Assembly: GCF_022879575.1 (NCBI RefSeq)
Contig: NZ_CP084262.1
Coordinates: 434,001-498,000 of the forward strand
Source: Caballeronia sp. SL2Y3
GTDB taxonomy: Bacteria > Pseudomonadota > Gammaproteobacteria > Burkholderiales > Burkholderiaceae
Direction: 5' to 3'
Length of the DNA stretch: 64,000 nt
Shown here: piece after piece, positions 35,947 through 44,839 of the stretch
Layout of the letters: every line of letters starts with the position of its first letter
How positions within the stretch are numbered: position 1 is the first letter of the stretch
The notes under the pieces: model-generated
Databases searched by the model: none
Seen by the model: the letters and a program-made list of their open reading frames with translations, nothing else
Told to the model about the DNA's origin: nothing
Program-made: the position numbers and the translations under genes

Positions 35947-36098
35947 GCGTTATCTAAGCGTGATATGCAGTTGCAATGCGGCGTTTGCGCGCGGTTGCGG
36001 TCTTTCCTTGCGAAGTTCGATTATCGCATTGATGACGATGCACGCGAACGCGAGCCGCGATCGGTGCGTATGATGGTGCTTCATCCAGGGAGAACACC

Positions 36099-36773
36099 AT
36101 GCGAATCGAAACGTCGTTTCTCTTCGACCTCGACGGCACGCTCGTCGACAGCGTGTATCAGCACGTGCTGGCTTGGAAGGAAGCGCTGGATGCGGAAGGC
36201 ATCGACTTGTCGGTGTGGCGCATCCATCGCAAGATCGGCATGAGCGGCGGACTTTTCACCAATCAGTTGCTGCGCGAGACGCACGGCGAAATCAGCGCGG
36301 AGAGGGTGGACCATCTGCGGCGGCTGCATGCCGAGGCGTACCAGCGGCTGCGCGCGCAGGTCTGCCCGCTGCCGGGCGCGCGCGAACTGCTCGCCGCGCT
36401 GACCGAAGCCGGCACGCGCTGGGCCATCGCGACGAGCGGCCGCATGGAGACCGCCGCGGTCAATCTGGAAGCGCTGGGCGTGGATGCGTCGAAGCAGGTC
36501 GTCGTCACGCGCGACGACGTGAAGTACGCGAAGCCCGATCCCGATCTGTTCATCGCCGCAGCCGAACGGCTGAACGTGCCGATCGAGCATACGGTGGTCG
36601 TCGGCGACAGCATCTGGGACATGCTCGCTGCGCGCCGCTGCCGCTCGCTCGGCGTCGGTCTCTTGTCGGGCGGTTATGGCAGCGACGAGCTCGAACGCGC
36701 GGGCGCGCTGCGCGTCTACGAAGACCCGGCGGATCTGCTCGCGCATCTGGACGAGGTGGCCGCGCGGCCGTAG
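36099..36773 (+). CDS. HAD-superfamily hydrolase (phosphatase-like)
   Basis: 224 residues. Motif I FDLDGTLVDS at 10-19, motif II in AIATSGR, motif III Lys in KYAKPDPDLF, motif IV VVGDSIWDM. The cap between 20 and 90 is helical (subclass I), as in phosphoglycolate phosphatase and beta-phosphoglucomutase-like proteins. It hydrolyses or transfers a phosphate from a small molecule; which one is open. Starts about 150 bp from the divergent aroG start. Confidence 0.9.
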   Translation: MRIETSFLFDLDGTLVDSVYQHVLAWKEALDAEGIDLSVWRIHRKIGMSGGLFTNQLLRETHGEISAERVDHLRRLHAEAYQRLRAQVCPLPGARELLAALTEAGTRWAIATSGRMETAAVNLEALGVDASKQVVVTRDDVKYAKPDPDLFIAAAERLNVPIEHTVVVGDSIWDMLAARRCRSLGVGLLSGGYGSDELERAGALRVYEDPADLLAHLDEVAARP

Positions 36774-36842
36774 CAACAGCGGCGTCATCGGAAACGCGGG
36801 AAAGCCGTGCGAGAATCTTGCGGCTACAGGACGATCTCGCCC

Positions 36843-37217
36843 ATGCCTTCTTCGATTCGCAATTCGCTCGTCTGGATTTTCGAGCCCTTCGAGCGCGACG
36901 CCGCGTTCATCCGCAAACGCATGTTCGGATGCGACGCCGCGTATCTCGACGGCATGCTGTGTCTCGTCGCGGCGGACCGCGAGAAGCCGTGGAACGGCTT
37001 GCTCGTGTGCACGTCGCAGGAGCGGCACGCCGCGCTCGTCGATGCCATCGCGGCGTTAGAGCCGCATCCGGTGCTCGGGAAATGGCTTTACGTGGCGCAG
37101 GAACATCCGGACTTCGAGACGGTCGCGCAGCAATTGACGGCACTCGTTCTCGCGCGCGATCCGCGCATCGGCGTCGAGCCGAAACCGCGCAGGTCGCGGA
37201 GCACGCGCAAGCCCTAA
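36843..37217 (+). CDS. Small hypothetical protein with TfoX-N-like pattern
   Basis: 124 residues from MPSSIRNSLVWIFEPFE (chosen over a start 12 codons upstream, since the upstream residues are non-native looking). The KRMFGCDAAYLDGMLCLVAA segment faintly resembles the TfoX/Sxy N-terminal pattern. The rest is soluble, with a Lys/Arg-rich tail (PKPRRSRSTRKP). 70 bp after the HAD gene and 14 bp before the DMT transporter gene, so the three may be co-transcribed. Confidence 0.72.
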   Translation: MPSSIRNSLVWIFEPFERDAAFIRKRMFGCDAAYLDGMLCLVAADREKPWNGLLVCTSQERHAALVDAIAALEPHPVLGKWLYVAQEHPDFETVAQQLTALVLARDPRIGVEPKPRRSRSTRKP

Positions 37218-37230
37218 GACGTCGAACGAC

Positions 37231-38133
37231 ATGACCACTTCCATCGCCGCGCGCAGCGGCGACCTACCGCTTGCGAGCATCGGCTGCATTCTTGCGTCGA
37301 TGTTCTGCTTCGCCATCGTCGATGCGCTCGCAAAGAGCGTCGCGCTGCAGTATCCCGCCAACGAAGTGACGTTCTTCCGCATGCTGTTCGGCCTCATGCC
37401 CGCGTTCGCGATGTGCTGCACCGGCACGCGGTCTCTCGGCGAACGCATCCGGACGCTCGACCTCAAAGGACAGACCGTGCGCGCGCTGACGCTGCTCGGC
37501 GCGTCGGCATTCTTCTTCGCGGGGCTGCCATACATGCCGCTCGGCGAAGCCGTCGCGATTGCCTATTCGGAGACGCTGATCGTGGTCGTGCTCGCGCCTT
37601 TCCTGCTGCGCGAAAAGATGACGGCGCGCGGCGCGTGCGCCGCCTGTGCGGGCTTCGTCGGCGTGCTGCTCGTGGTGCGTCCCGGCGGCGGCGAGTCGCA
37701 CTGGCTCGGGCCGCTGTTGCTGCTGGGCTGCGCGTTCTTCGGCGCGCTGTCGCTCATTCAGATCAAGCGGATTCGCGCCACGGACGATTCACGCACCACG
37801 GTCTTTTTCTTCTCGGCTGTCGGCACGGCCGTGACCGGCTGCACGCTCGCGTTCGAGTGGAAGACGCCGACGCTGCACGCGCTCGGCGTCATGGCGCTCA
37901 TCGGCGTGTTCGCCACCGCCGGGCAATTGCTGTGTACGGTCGCGTATCGCCGCGCGGATGCGGGCGCGCTGGCGCCGTTCAACTACACGAGCATCGTGTG
38001 GGCCGCGTTGTTCGGCTATGCGGTGTGGGGAGAAGTCATCGCGCCGCTGTCGCTCACGGGCATCGTGTTGATCGTGGGAAGCGCGATCGTCGTCGCGTGG
38101 CAGCGCAAGCTGCCCGACGGCCCCAACGCATGA
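37231..38133 (+). CDS. DMT-superfamily (EamA) transporter
   Basis: 300 residues with ten predicted membrane helices in two five-helix halves, the EamA duplication (ADALAKSVALQYPANEVTFFRMLFG; PLGEAVAIAYSETLIVVVLAPFLLREKMTARG; later YRRADAGALAPFNYTSIVWAALFGYAVWGE). Such proteins export amino acids, nucleosides or other metabolites, or take them up. No substrate hint from neighbours. Confidence 0.93.
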   Translation: MTTSIAARSGDLPLASIGCILASMFCFAIVDALAKSVALQYPANEVTFFRMLFGLMPAFAMCCTGTRSLGERIRTLDLKGQTVRALTLLGASAFFFAGLPYMPLGEAVAIAYSETLIVVVLAPFLLREKMTARGACAACAGFVGVLLVVRPGGGESHWLGPLLLLGCAFFGALSLIQIKRIRATDDSRTTVFFFSAVGTAVTGCTLAFEWKTPTLHALGVMALIGVFATAGQLLCTVAYRRADAGALAPFNYTSIVWAALFGYAVWGEVIAPLSLTGIVLIVGSAIVVAWQRKLPDGPNA

Positions 38134-38321
38134 AACACGCGTGACCGCCTGACGTTGGGGCAAATTCGCAACAACGTCACATCGACGTGGCACGCTGTCT
38201 TTTTGCGCAGGTACACTGCCGAGCGCAGTTCTGTAGTTCTCCATGTGACCTATGACGTGCGATGCCGGCAAACGACCGTTCGCCGCTCCGCCGTCCACCA
38301 CTTTTATTCTGCGAGCTTCCG

Positions 38322-38483
38322 ATGAAAACTGCCGTTAAAAAAACTCTCGTTCTGTTCGTGCTCGCCGCGTTCGCTGCGCCTACGCTGTCGTTCGCTGCGG
38401 CCGAATACCCGGCCAACCCGAAGCGCCCCGCTTACAGCAAGACGCATAAGCATCACAAACATCACAAGAAATCGGCTGAGTAA
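38322..38483 (+). CDS. Tiny secreted Lys/His-rich peptide
   Basis: 53 residues from MKTAVKKTLVLFVLAAFAAP, preceded by CGAGCTTCCG. Signal peptide at 1-26 (SFA/A). Mature part is only about 27 residues, ending KTHKHHKHHKKSAE, with six His and several Lys. The polyhistidine tract could bind metals such as nickel or copper, or heme, but this is untested. A strong terminator follows at 38511-38560. Confidence 0.68.
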   Translation: MKTAVKKTLVLFVLAAFAAPTLSFAAAEYPANPKRPAYSKTHKHHKHHKKSAE

Positions 38484-38510
38484 GCCGGAGTCGGTCAAGC
38501 ACTGATCGAC

Positions 38511-38560
38511 GCGGCCGCTGATCACGCGCTGATCACTTATCGTCAGCGGCCGCTTTCGTT
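38511..38560 (+). terminator. Intrinsic terminator after the His-rich peptide gene
   Basis: GCGGCCGCTGA (38511-38521) pairs perfectly with TCAGCGGCCGC (38543-38553), an 11-bp stem with a 21-nt loop, then TTTCGTTTCT. It ends the rightward unit before the convergent gene that stops at 38562. Confidence 0.75.
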
Positions 38561-38561
38561 T

Positions 38562-39179
38562 CTAGCCCGCATCGCCCGAACTGATCACCGACTGCATGCT
38601 CGTCAGGAGCTTGCGCAAATAGCGAAGCAGTCCGATCACATCGCCGAACGCGATGAAGCCTTCTTGCGCGCCTTCGCCCATCAGAGGCTTGCCGTCCAGT
38701 GTCTTGTCGATGATAAGACCGCCGTACGCCGCATGCGGCATGTACTCGTTCCCGGCGATATGAAAGCGGTTCCCGTTCACCGCCGCATCGCGCAGACGCA
38801 TGAGGAACTGAACCTCGGGCGTACGCGAATTCGACAGCCGATGCACATCGAAGAAATCCGCCACCGCGAGAATCGCGTTCGTGCAGGGCACGTGCAGCGC
38901 GAACGCCATGCGCGCTCGCGCGTCGTCGAAGGTTGGCCACGCGGGAAGGTCGTCGGACGGCTCATGCTTCATCGGCATGCCGTCTTCGCTGTGCGTGTGC
39001 GCTTCCGGCCTTGCATGGCGCTGCGCGAGCAGCCGCGCGACCGCGCTCAAGTCCGGCGCGCGCTCGCCGTGGTCGATCCAGTCGGCGAGCAGGCCGGCGT
39101 GCGTGTAGAGCGTCATCAATTGCGCGTCGATGAACGCGACACCGAGCCTGCAAGGGTCATCATGTGCCGTATCGGGCAT
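38562..39179 (-). CDS. Hypothetical protein
   Basis: 205 residues from MPDTAHDDPCRLGVAF; a longer open frame exists upstream but overlaps the porin stop region. Soluble, with many aromatic and acidic residues (e.g. AHDDPC, HTHSEDGMPMKHEPSDDLPAWPTFDDARARMAFALHV, HIAGNEYMPHAAYGGLIID). I do not recognise a family. It is transcribed in the same direction as the porin, whose stop lies 56 bp before its start. Confidence 0.75.
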   Translation of the reverse strand: MPDTAHDDPCRLGVAFIDAQLMTLYTHAGLLADWIDHGERAPDLSAVARLLAQRHARPEAHTHSEDGMPMKHEPSDDLPAWPTFDDARARMAFALHVPCTNAILAVADFFDVHRLSNSRTPEVQFLMRLRDAAVNGNRFHIAGNEYMPHAAYGGLIIDKTLDGKPLMGEGAQEGFIAFGDVIGLLRYLRKLLTSMQSVISSGDAG

Positions 39180-39235
39180 GGTCGTCTCCGGTTTTTGATG
39201 CCGGAGACGCAAATTCCGCACCCGCGCGCGGCGCG

Positions 39236-40372
39236 TCAGAACAGGTTGCGCAGCCCGACCGATACGCCCGTCTGGTTCGACCGGCCCGGCAGTTCGACCA
39301 CGCCCGCGCCCGTGACCTTGTTGAAGTCGACGGTGCCATACACTTCCGTGCGCTTCGAAAGCGCGTACTCCGCGAGCGCGACGCCCGTATAGCGATTGCC
39401 GCTGCCCGTCGCGCCGCCGCCGATCGCCGCGTTCTTCATGTGGTCGTAGTAGAACGCGCCGGTGAGCAAGAGCGCGGGCGTCACTTGCCACGTCACGCCG
39501 CCGAACGGGCCGTCGTCGCGGCGCCCGGACCCCTTGAGAATATCGACGCCCGCGACGAGATTGCGCTGCGCGAGCACGCTGTCGACGAAGCCCGTGTCAT
39601 CGGTCGAATGCAGATAGCCGACGTACACCTTCGCCGGTCCAATGGCGTAGACCACGTTCGCGTTCCAGATCTTCTGCTTGTTGCTGGCGTTGTCGCTGTT
39701 CTGCTGATAGCCGCCGTCGATGGAAAGCGGCCCGACCGTGTACGACGCCGTGAAGCCGTACATGTTGCCCGCGCCCATATGGCCCGGCACCTGACCGGAG
39801 AAGCCGCCTGCGCCCGTCGCCGTGGAGTTGGTGCCGAACGAATACATTGCGCCGAGCGTGAGGCCGCCGAACGTGCCGGTGTACTTCACCGCGTTATCCG
39901 CATAGAGGCCCGCGCCCAACGCCACCGGCAGCCATGCGTTCTCGAAGTAGTTGCCGACGGTGAGCGGGTCGTAGACATCGCCGAGCATGTCGAAGAGCGG
40001 CGTCTTCTGGCGGCCGAGCGTCAGCGCGCCGTACTGGTTCGCGAGGCCCACGTAGGCCGCGCGGTTGAATTCGCGCTGGCTGTCCGAGTACTGGCCGTTT
40101 TGCAGTTCCACGCCGCTTTCCAGCCGGAACACCGCCTTCAGGCCGCCGCCCAGTTCTTCGGTGCCTTTCAGGCCGAAGCGGCTATTCGTGACCGCGCCGT
40201 TGGTCATGAACACCTTGCCGTCGTTGTTGGCGTTGGCGTTCGTGAGATAGCGCACGCCGACGTCGGCGACGCCGTACAGCGTGACCGAGCTTTGCGCGAA
40301 AGCGGACTGGCAGGCCAATGCAATGGCCGATGCGGCGAACGCGCTTGCCGCGCGCGAGGTGATCGTCTTCAT
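39236..40372 (-). CDS. Trimeric outer-membrane porin, OmpC/Gram-negative porin family
   Basis: 378 residues. Signal peptide 1-26 (MKTITSRAASAFAASAIALACQSAFA/Q), then SSVTLYGVADVGVRYLTN, a strand pattern ending in the C-terminal Phe (LRNLF) needed for outer-membrane insertion. Internal loops include GLSGTEELGGGLKAVF-like GLKGTEELGGGLKAVFRLESG and SREFNRAAYVGLANQYGALTLGRQ. Typical of betaproteobacterial general porins of about 370 residues; lets small solutes diffuse across the outer membrane. Confidence 0.94.
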   Translation of the reverse strand: MKTITSRAASAFAASAIALACQSAFAQSSVTLYGVADVGVRYLTNANANNDGKVFMTNGAVTNSRFGLKGTEELGGGLKAVFRLESGVELQNGQYSDSQREFNRAAYVGLANQYGALTLGRQKTPLFDMLGDVYDPLTVGNYFENAWLPVALGAGLYADNAVKYTGTFGGLTLGAMYSFGTNSTATGAGGFSGQVPGHMGAGNMYGFTASYTVGPLSIDGGYQQNSDNASNKQKIWNANVVYAIGPAKVYVGYLHSTDDTGFVDSVLAQRNLVAGVDILKGSGRRDDGPFGGVTWQVTPALLLTGAFYYDHMKNAAIGGGATGSGNRYTGVALAEYALSKRTEVYGTVDFNKVTGAGVVELPGRSNQTGVSVGLRNLF

Positions 40373-40831
40373 GGGTGTCTTCTGCGTCTATTTCTGTCGA
40401 TGTGATGCGCTCGTTTTCGGCGCACAGCCAGCGCGCCTCGAAAAAAGCACGCGGACTTTTATCACACCAGATATCGCAGCGCACGCATCCATGCAAACGG
40501 GAGCGATTTGTGTGGTGTTTTGCGCAACGCTTTTCGCGCGAGACTCAGCCTCACACCGCTTGCGTCGTGCCCGATGGCGCGGCGTCGAGAAAGCCTTCGC
40601 CCATCTCTTGCTCGAAGCGCGCGGTGCTGCCCTCCCACACGATGCGCGCACGTTCGGGCACATACACGCGGTCCGCGTGCGGCAGCAGTAGCATTCGCTC
40701 CATACGCGCTGAATCAGTAGTTATGATAGACACGCCTCGCGCATCTCATGCTGCAAAGCGGCAAAGCACAGCGCGCCATCGTTAGACGCTATGCTTGTCG
40801 ATAACGAATACTTCGACGGAGGCAATGTCCG
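40373..40831. other. 459-bp intergenic region
   Basis: Apart from the doubtful 47-residue frame at 40551-40694, no gene is supported. It separates the divergent porin and GST genes and must hold both promoters. GGAGGCA precedes the GST start. Confidence 0.4.
40551..40694 (-). CDS. Possible small hypothetical protein
   Basis: 47 residues from MLLLPHADRVYVPERARI, with GGAG 4 nt before the ATG; earlier starts (ATG at 40703, GTG at 40733) lack a ribosome site. The Glu/Arg-rich mixed composition (IVWEGSTARFEQEMGEGF) looks more protein-like than a chance frame, but nothing else supports it. Confidence 0.35.
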   Translation of the reverse strand: MLLLPHADRVYVPERARIVWEGSTARFEQEMGEGFLDAAPSGTTQAV

Positions 40832-41458
40832 ATGCTGACCATCTGGGGCCGAGCGAATTCGGTCAACGTGCAGAAGGTGCTGTGGTGCTGCGACGAATTG
40901 AGTCTCGACTATGAGCGCATCGACGCCGGCATGCAGTTCGGCCGCAATCACGAGCCCGGCTATCTGGCGATGAACCCGACGGGCCGCATACCCACGCTCG
41001 TCGATGGCGACTTCGTGCTGTGGGAATCGAATTCGATCATCCGCTATCTGGTCATGCAATATGGCCGCGACGATGCGCTCTATCCCGCCGATCCCAAGGT
41101 CAGGGCGAGCGTGGACCGCTGGCTCGACTGGACGCTGTCCACGCTGCAGCCCGCGGAACGCCCTGTTTTTTGGGGCTATGTTCGAACGCCCGAAGCGAAG
41201 CGCCACGTCAAGCAGCTCGAAGCCGATGCATTGGAAGTGGAAAAGCTCTGGCGCATGCTCGATGCGCATCTGAAGGGCCGCGACTATCTCGAAGGCGGCA
41301 CGTTCACGCTGGCCGATCTCGTCATCGCGGCGTATGCGCGGCGCTGGTACGGCATCGCGGAACTCGCGCGGCCGTCGCTGCCCGATCTCGAACGCTGGTA
41401 CGCGAAGCAGTCGGCACGCGCGGGCTTTCAGCGGTATGTCGCGCACGAATTGACCTGA
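40832..41458 (+). CDS. Glutathione S-transferase family protein
   Basis: 208 residues. Thioredoxin-like N-terminal domain with a Ser in IWGRANSVNVQKVL (likely catalytic position), the cis-Pro in GRIPTLVDG and the SNSIIRYL motif that binds the glutathione gamma-Glu. Helical C-terminal domain. Cytosolic glutathione-dependent detoxification or isomerisation. First of two GST genes 26 bp apart. Confidence 0.92.
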   Translation: MLTIWGRANSVNVQKVLWCCDELSLDYERIDAGMQFGRNHEPGYLAMNPTGRIPTLVDGDFVLWESNSIIRYLVMQYGRDDALYPADPKVRASVDRWLDWTLSTLQPAERPVFWGYVRTPEAKRHVKQLEADALEVEKLWRMLDAHLKGRDYLEGGTFTLADLVIAAYARRWYGIAELARPSLPDLERWYAKQSARAGFQRYVAHELT

Positions 41459-41484
41459 CTTCACCCTATCGAGAGCGACCCGCC

Positions 41485-42120
41485 ATGACTATCGAACTGC
41501 ATACGTGGAACACGCCGAACGGACGCAAGATCAGCGTCGCGCTCGAAGAGATGCAACTGCCCTATACGGTCAGGACCGTGAACATCACGAAGGGCGAACA
41601 GCACGCGCCGGACTTTCTGCGCATCAGCCCGAACAATCGCATTCCCGCCATCGTCGATCCCGAAGGCCCTGACGGTCAGCCGATCAGCGTATTCGAATCC
41701 GGCGCCATCCTGCTCTATCTCGGCGAGAAGACCGGCAAGTTCCTGCCCGCGAGCCTGCGCGAGCGCGTGCCCGTGCTCGAATGGCTGATGTGGCAGATGG
41801 GCGGCTTCGGTCCGATGCCGGGACAGGTGCATCACTTTCGCATGGTCGAAGCGGAAAGCGACCGGCGCTATGGCCTCAAACGCTATTCCGACGAAACGCG
41901 CCGCTTGTACGGCGTGCTCGACAGGCGGCTCGGCGAAGTGGAGTACGTCGCGGGCGCGCTGTCCGTCGCCGACTTCGCGATACTCGGCTGGGCGTGGCGG
42001 CACGAGCGCCATCAAGTTTCGCTCGACGCTTATCCGAACGTGAAGCGTTGGTACGAAGCGCTGTTCGCGCGTGACGGCGTGCAGCGCGGCTTTGCAGTGA
42101 AGCTCGACGATCTGGCTTGA
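41485..42120 (+). CDS. Glutathione S-transferase, YfcG/YghU-like
   Basis: 211 residues. The N-terminus reads TWNTPNGRKISVALEEMQLPY, with TPNG in the place of the catalytic Ser, as in E. coli YfcG and YghU, which act as disulphide-bond reductases on glutathione disulphide (family knowledge). NRIPAIVDP and ESGAILLYLGEKTG follow. Same direction as the preceding GST and the acyl-CoA synthetase, so all may be one transcript. Confidence 0.9.
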   Translation: MTIELHTWNTPNGRKISVALEEMQLPYTVRTVNITKGEQHAPDFLRISPNNRIPAIVDPEGPDGQPISVFESGAILLYLGEKTGKFLPASLRERVPVLEWLMWQMGGFGPMPGQVHHFRMVEAESDRRYGLKRYSDETRRLYGVLDRRLGEVEYVAGALSVADFAILGWAWRHERHQVSLDAYPNVKRWYEALFARDGVQRGFAVKLDDLA

Positions 42121-42151
42121 TAACCGCCGCATCCGCACGAGGACCACGACC

Positions 42152-43795
42152 ATGAACGCCGGCAAATACGACGAAGGCCTTCCCAAGACCGCCGCCAACT
42201 TCGCGGCGCTGACGCCGCTTACGTTCATCGAACGCGCGGCATCCGTCTATCCGACGCGGCTCGCGGTCGTGCATGGCGATGTGCGTCGCACATGGGCCGA
42301 GACCTACGCGCGCACGCGACGTCTCGCTTGCGCGTTGGCTTCGCGCGGCATCGGCTTGGGCGATACGGTGGCGGCCATGCTGCCGAACACGCCCGAGATG
42401 GTCGAAGCGCACTTCGGCGTGCCGATGACGGGCGCGGTGCTCAACACGCTCAACACGCGCCTGGATGCCGCCACGCTCGCCTTCATGCTGACGCACGGCG
42501 AAGCGAAGGCGATCATCGTGGATCGCGAGTTCTCTGCGGTCGTGAAGAAGGCCCTATCAGACGTGCCGCAACCGCTGATCGTGATCGATGTCGATGACCC
42601 GCAGTACGCCGGTGCGGGCGAACGCATCGGTGAAATCGACTATGAGACGCTGCTCGCGAGTGGCGACGCGGCGTATGAATGGCTGCCGCCGTCGGACGAG
42701 TGGAATGCCATCTGCCTGAACTACACGTCGGGAACGACGGGCAATCCGAAGGGCGTCGTCTATCATCATCGCGGCGCTTACACGAATGCGGTGAGCAATA
42801 TCCTCGAATGGGACATGCCGAAGCATGCGGTGTATCTGTGGACCTTGCCGATGTTCCATTGCAACGGATGGTGCTTTCCGTGGACGGTGGCAGCACGCGC
42901 GGGCGTCAACGTGTGTCTGCGCAAGATCGACGCGAAGGCGATCTTCGATCTGATTCGCCGCCAGCGCGTCACGCATTATTGCGGCGCGCCTATTGTGCAG
43001 AACCTGCTCGTCAATGCGCCGGACGACATGAAGGCCGGCATCACGCACAAGGTTCACGCGATGGTCGCGGGCGCCGCGCCGCCCGCCGCGATGATCGAAG
43101 GCATGGAGCGGCTCGGCTTCGAACTGACGCATGTATATGGCCTCACCGAAGTCTACGGACCCGCGACCGTCTGCGCGCAACAGGCCGAATGGAGCACGCT
43201 CGATATCGGCGAACGCGCGAGACTCAATGCGCGTCAAGGCGTGCGATACCACTTGCAGGATGCGGTCAGCGTGCGCGATCCGCTGACGATGGAGCCGGTT
43301 CTCGCTGACGGCGAAAGCATCGGCGAGATCATGTTCCGCGGCAACATCACGATGAAAGGCTATCTGAAGAACGCGAGCGCGACGGAAGAAGCGTTTCGCG
43401 GCGGCTGGTTTCATACCGGCGATCTGGCCGTCGCGTATCCGGACGGCTACGTGCGCATCAAGGATCGCAGCAAGGACATCATCATCTCGGGCGGCGAGAA
43501 CATATCGAGCATCGAAGTGGAGGACGCGCTTTATCGGCATCCGGCCGTGATGGCCGTCGCGGTCGTCGCCAAGCCGGATGCGCGCTGGGGCGAGACGCCC
43601 TGCGCCTTCGTCGAACTGAAGGCCGGCGCTGAGGCGAGCGCAGAAGAACTGATTGCGCACTGCAAGACGCTGCTCGCGGGGTTCAAAGTGCCGCGTGCAA
43701 TCGAGTTCTGCGAGTTGCCGAAGACATCGACCGGCAAGATCCAGAAGTTCGAACTGCGCAAGCGCGCGGGCTCGGTCGCGGCAATCGACGTTTGA
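42152..43795 (+). CDS. AMP-dependent acyl-CoA synthetase (medium/long chain type)
   Basis: 547 residues. P-loop YTSGTTGNPKGVVYHHRGAY near 190, MFHCNGW (substrate pocket), YGLTEVYGPATVC, DGYVRIKDRSKDIIISGGENISS and the late KTSTGKIQK with the adenylation Lys. It activates a carboxylic acid to its acyl-CoA using ATP. The WTLPMFHCNGWCFPW pattern is that of the AMP-binding acyl-CoA synthetases acting on short, branched or aromatic acids. The next gene is a crotonase; both probably act in one breakdown path. Confidence 0.94.
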   Translation: MNAGKYDEGLPKTAANFAALTPLTFIERAASVYPTRLAVVHGDVRRTWAETYARTRRLACALASRGIGLGDTVAAMLPNTPEMVEAHFGVPMTGAVLNTLNTRLDAATLAFMLTHGEAKAIIVDREFSAVVKKALSDVPQPLIVIDVDDPQYAGAGERIGEIDYETLLASGDAAYEWLPPSDEWNAICLNYTSGTTGNPKGVVYHHRGAYTNAVSNILEWDMPKHAVYLWTLPMFHCNGWCFPWTVAARAGVNVCLRKIDAKAIFDLIRRQRVTHYCGAPIVQNLLVNAPDDMKAGITHKVHAMVAGAAPPAAMIEGMERLGFELTHVYGLTEVYGPATVCAQQAEWSTLDIGERARLNARQGVRYHLQDAVSVRDPLTMEPVLADGESIGEIMFRGNITMKGYLKNASATEEAFRGGWFHTGDLAVAYPDGYVRIKDRSKDIIISGGENISSIEVEDALYRHPAVMAVAVVAKPDARWGETPCAFVELKAGAEASAEELIAHCKTLLAGFKVPRAIEFCELPKTSTGKIQKFELRKRAGSVAAIDV

Positions 43796-43808
43796 TGGAG
43801 ACCACGCC

Positions 43809-44594
43809 ATGAGCCATACGGAAACACTCGTCTGCGTCGAACGCGACGCATATGGCGTGGAAGGCGCGGTCTCGGTCACGATGAACCGCCCGAGTGCGTT
43901 CAATGCGCTCTCCGAGTCCATGCTCGATGCATTGGACGACGAACTAAATCGCATCGCTGAATCCGATGCGCGCGTGGTCGTGATCGCGGGCGCGGGACGC
44001 GCCTTTTGCGCGGGCCACGATCTCAAGGAAATGCGCGCGACGCCGTCGCTTGCCTACTATCGCGCGCTTTTCGCACGGTGTTCGCGGATGATGATGACGA
44101 TCCAACGCATGCCGCAGCCGGTCATCGCGCGCGTGCATGGCATCGCGACGGCGGCGGGCTGTCAGCTCGTCGCGATGTGCGACCTCGCCGTTGCATCCGA
44201 CGAAGCGCGCTTCGCGGTATCCGGCGTGAATCTGGGCCTTTTCTGCGCGACGCCGAGCGTGCCGCTCTCGCGCAACGTCTCGCGCAAGGCCGCGTTCGAG
44301 ATGCTCGTCACCGGCGACTTCATCGATGCGCACACAGCATGCGAACGTGGCCTCGTGAACCGCGTCGCATCGTCGAACGAACTGGATGACGCCGTGCGCG
44401 TGCTTGCCGCGAGCATCGCACGCAAGCCGCGCGAAGCCGTCGCGGCGGGCAAGCGGCTTTTCTACCGGCAGCTCGAAACGGGCATCGAAGCGGCATACGC
44501 GCTCGCTGCCGAGACGATGGCCTGCAACATGATGGACGAGTCCGCGCTCGAAGGCACGCAGGCGTTCATCGAGAAGCGCCCGCCGCGCTGGTGA
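43809..44594 (+). CDS. Crotonase-family protein, ECHDC3-like, both catalytic Glu missing
   Basis: 261 residues, starting 13 bp after the synthetase. Crotonase fold with the oxyanion loop CAGHDLKEM and HGIATAAGCQLVAMCDLAVASD. In true hydratases the last segment has Glu where this protein has Gln (GCQL, hydratase GCEL), and the second Glu position reads VNLGLF. The VNLGLFCATPSVPLSR pattern matches ECHDC3 relatives, so ordinary enoyl-CoA hydration is unlikely. It may be a thioesterase, isomerase or regulatory relative. Confidence 0.88.
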   Translation: MSHTETLVCVERDAYGVEGAVSVTMNRPSAFNALSESMLDALDDELNRIAESDARVVVIAGAGRAFCAGHDLKEMRATPSLAYYRALFARCSRMMMTIQRMPQPVIARVHGIATAAGCQLVAMCDLAVASDEARFAVSGVNLGLFCATPSVPLSRNVSRKAAFEMLVTGDFIDAHTACERGLVNRVASSNELDDAVRVLAASIARKPREAVAAGKRLFYRQLETGIEAAYALAAETMACNMMDESALEGTQAFIEKRPPRW

Positions 44595-44839
44595 CGCATC
44601 ACGCGTCTGCTGATGCGGGGCTGGGGCAAACGCTTATGGCGACCCGGTTCATATTGCAAAGCCCATCGCTCTTGTCTAACGTCATGCGCAGCCGTGACCG
44701 AATGTCGCGCCTATATGTCGTTCCATCGCATGTTTGCCGGAATGCATAGCGGTGCGTCGTGCCGCGCACAGCCCACGACAAAGTAAAGACGAGCGCGCCA
44801 CGCCAGAAGGATGGCGAACGGCGCGCCACGGAGACCACG

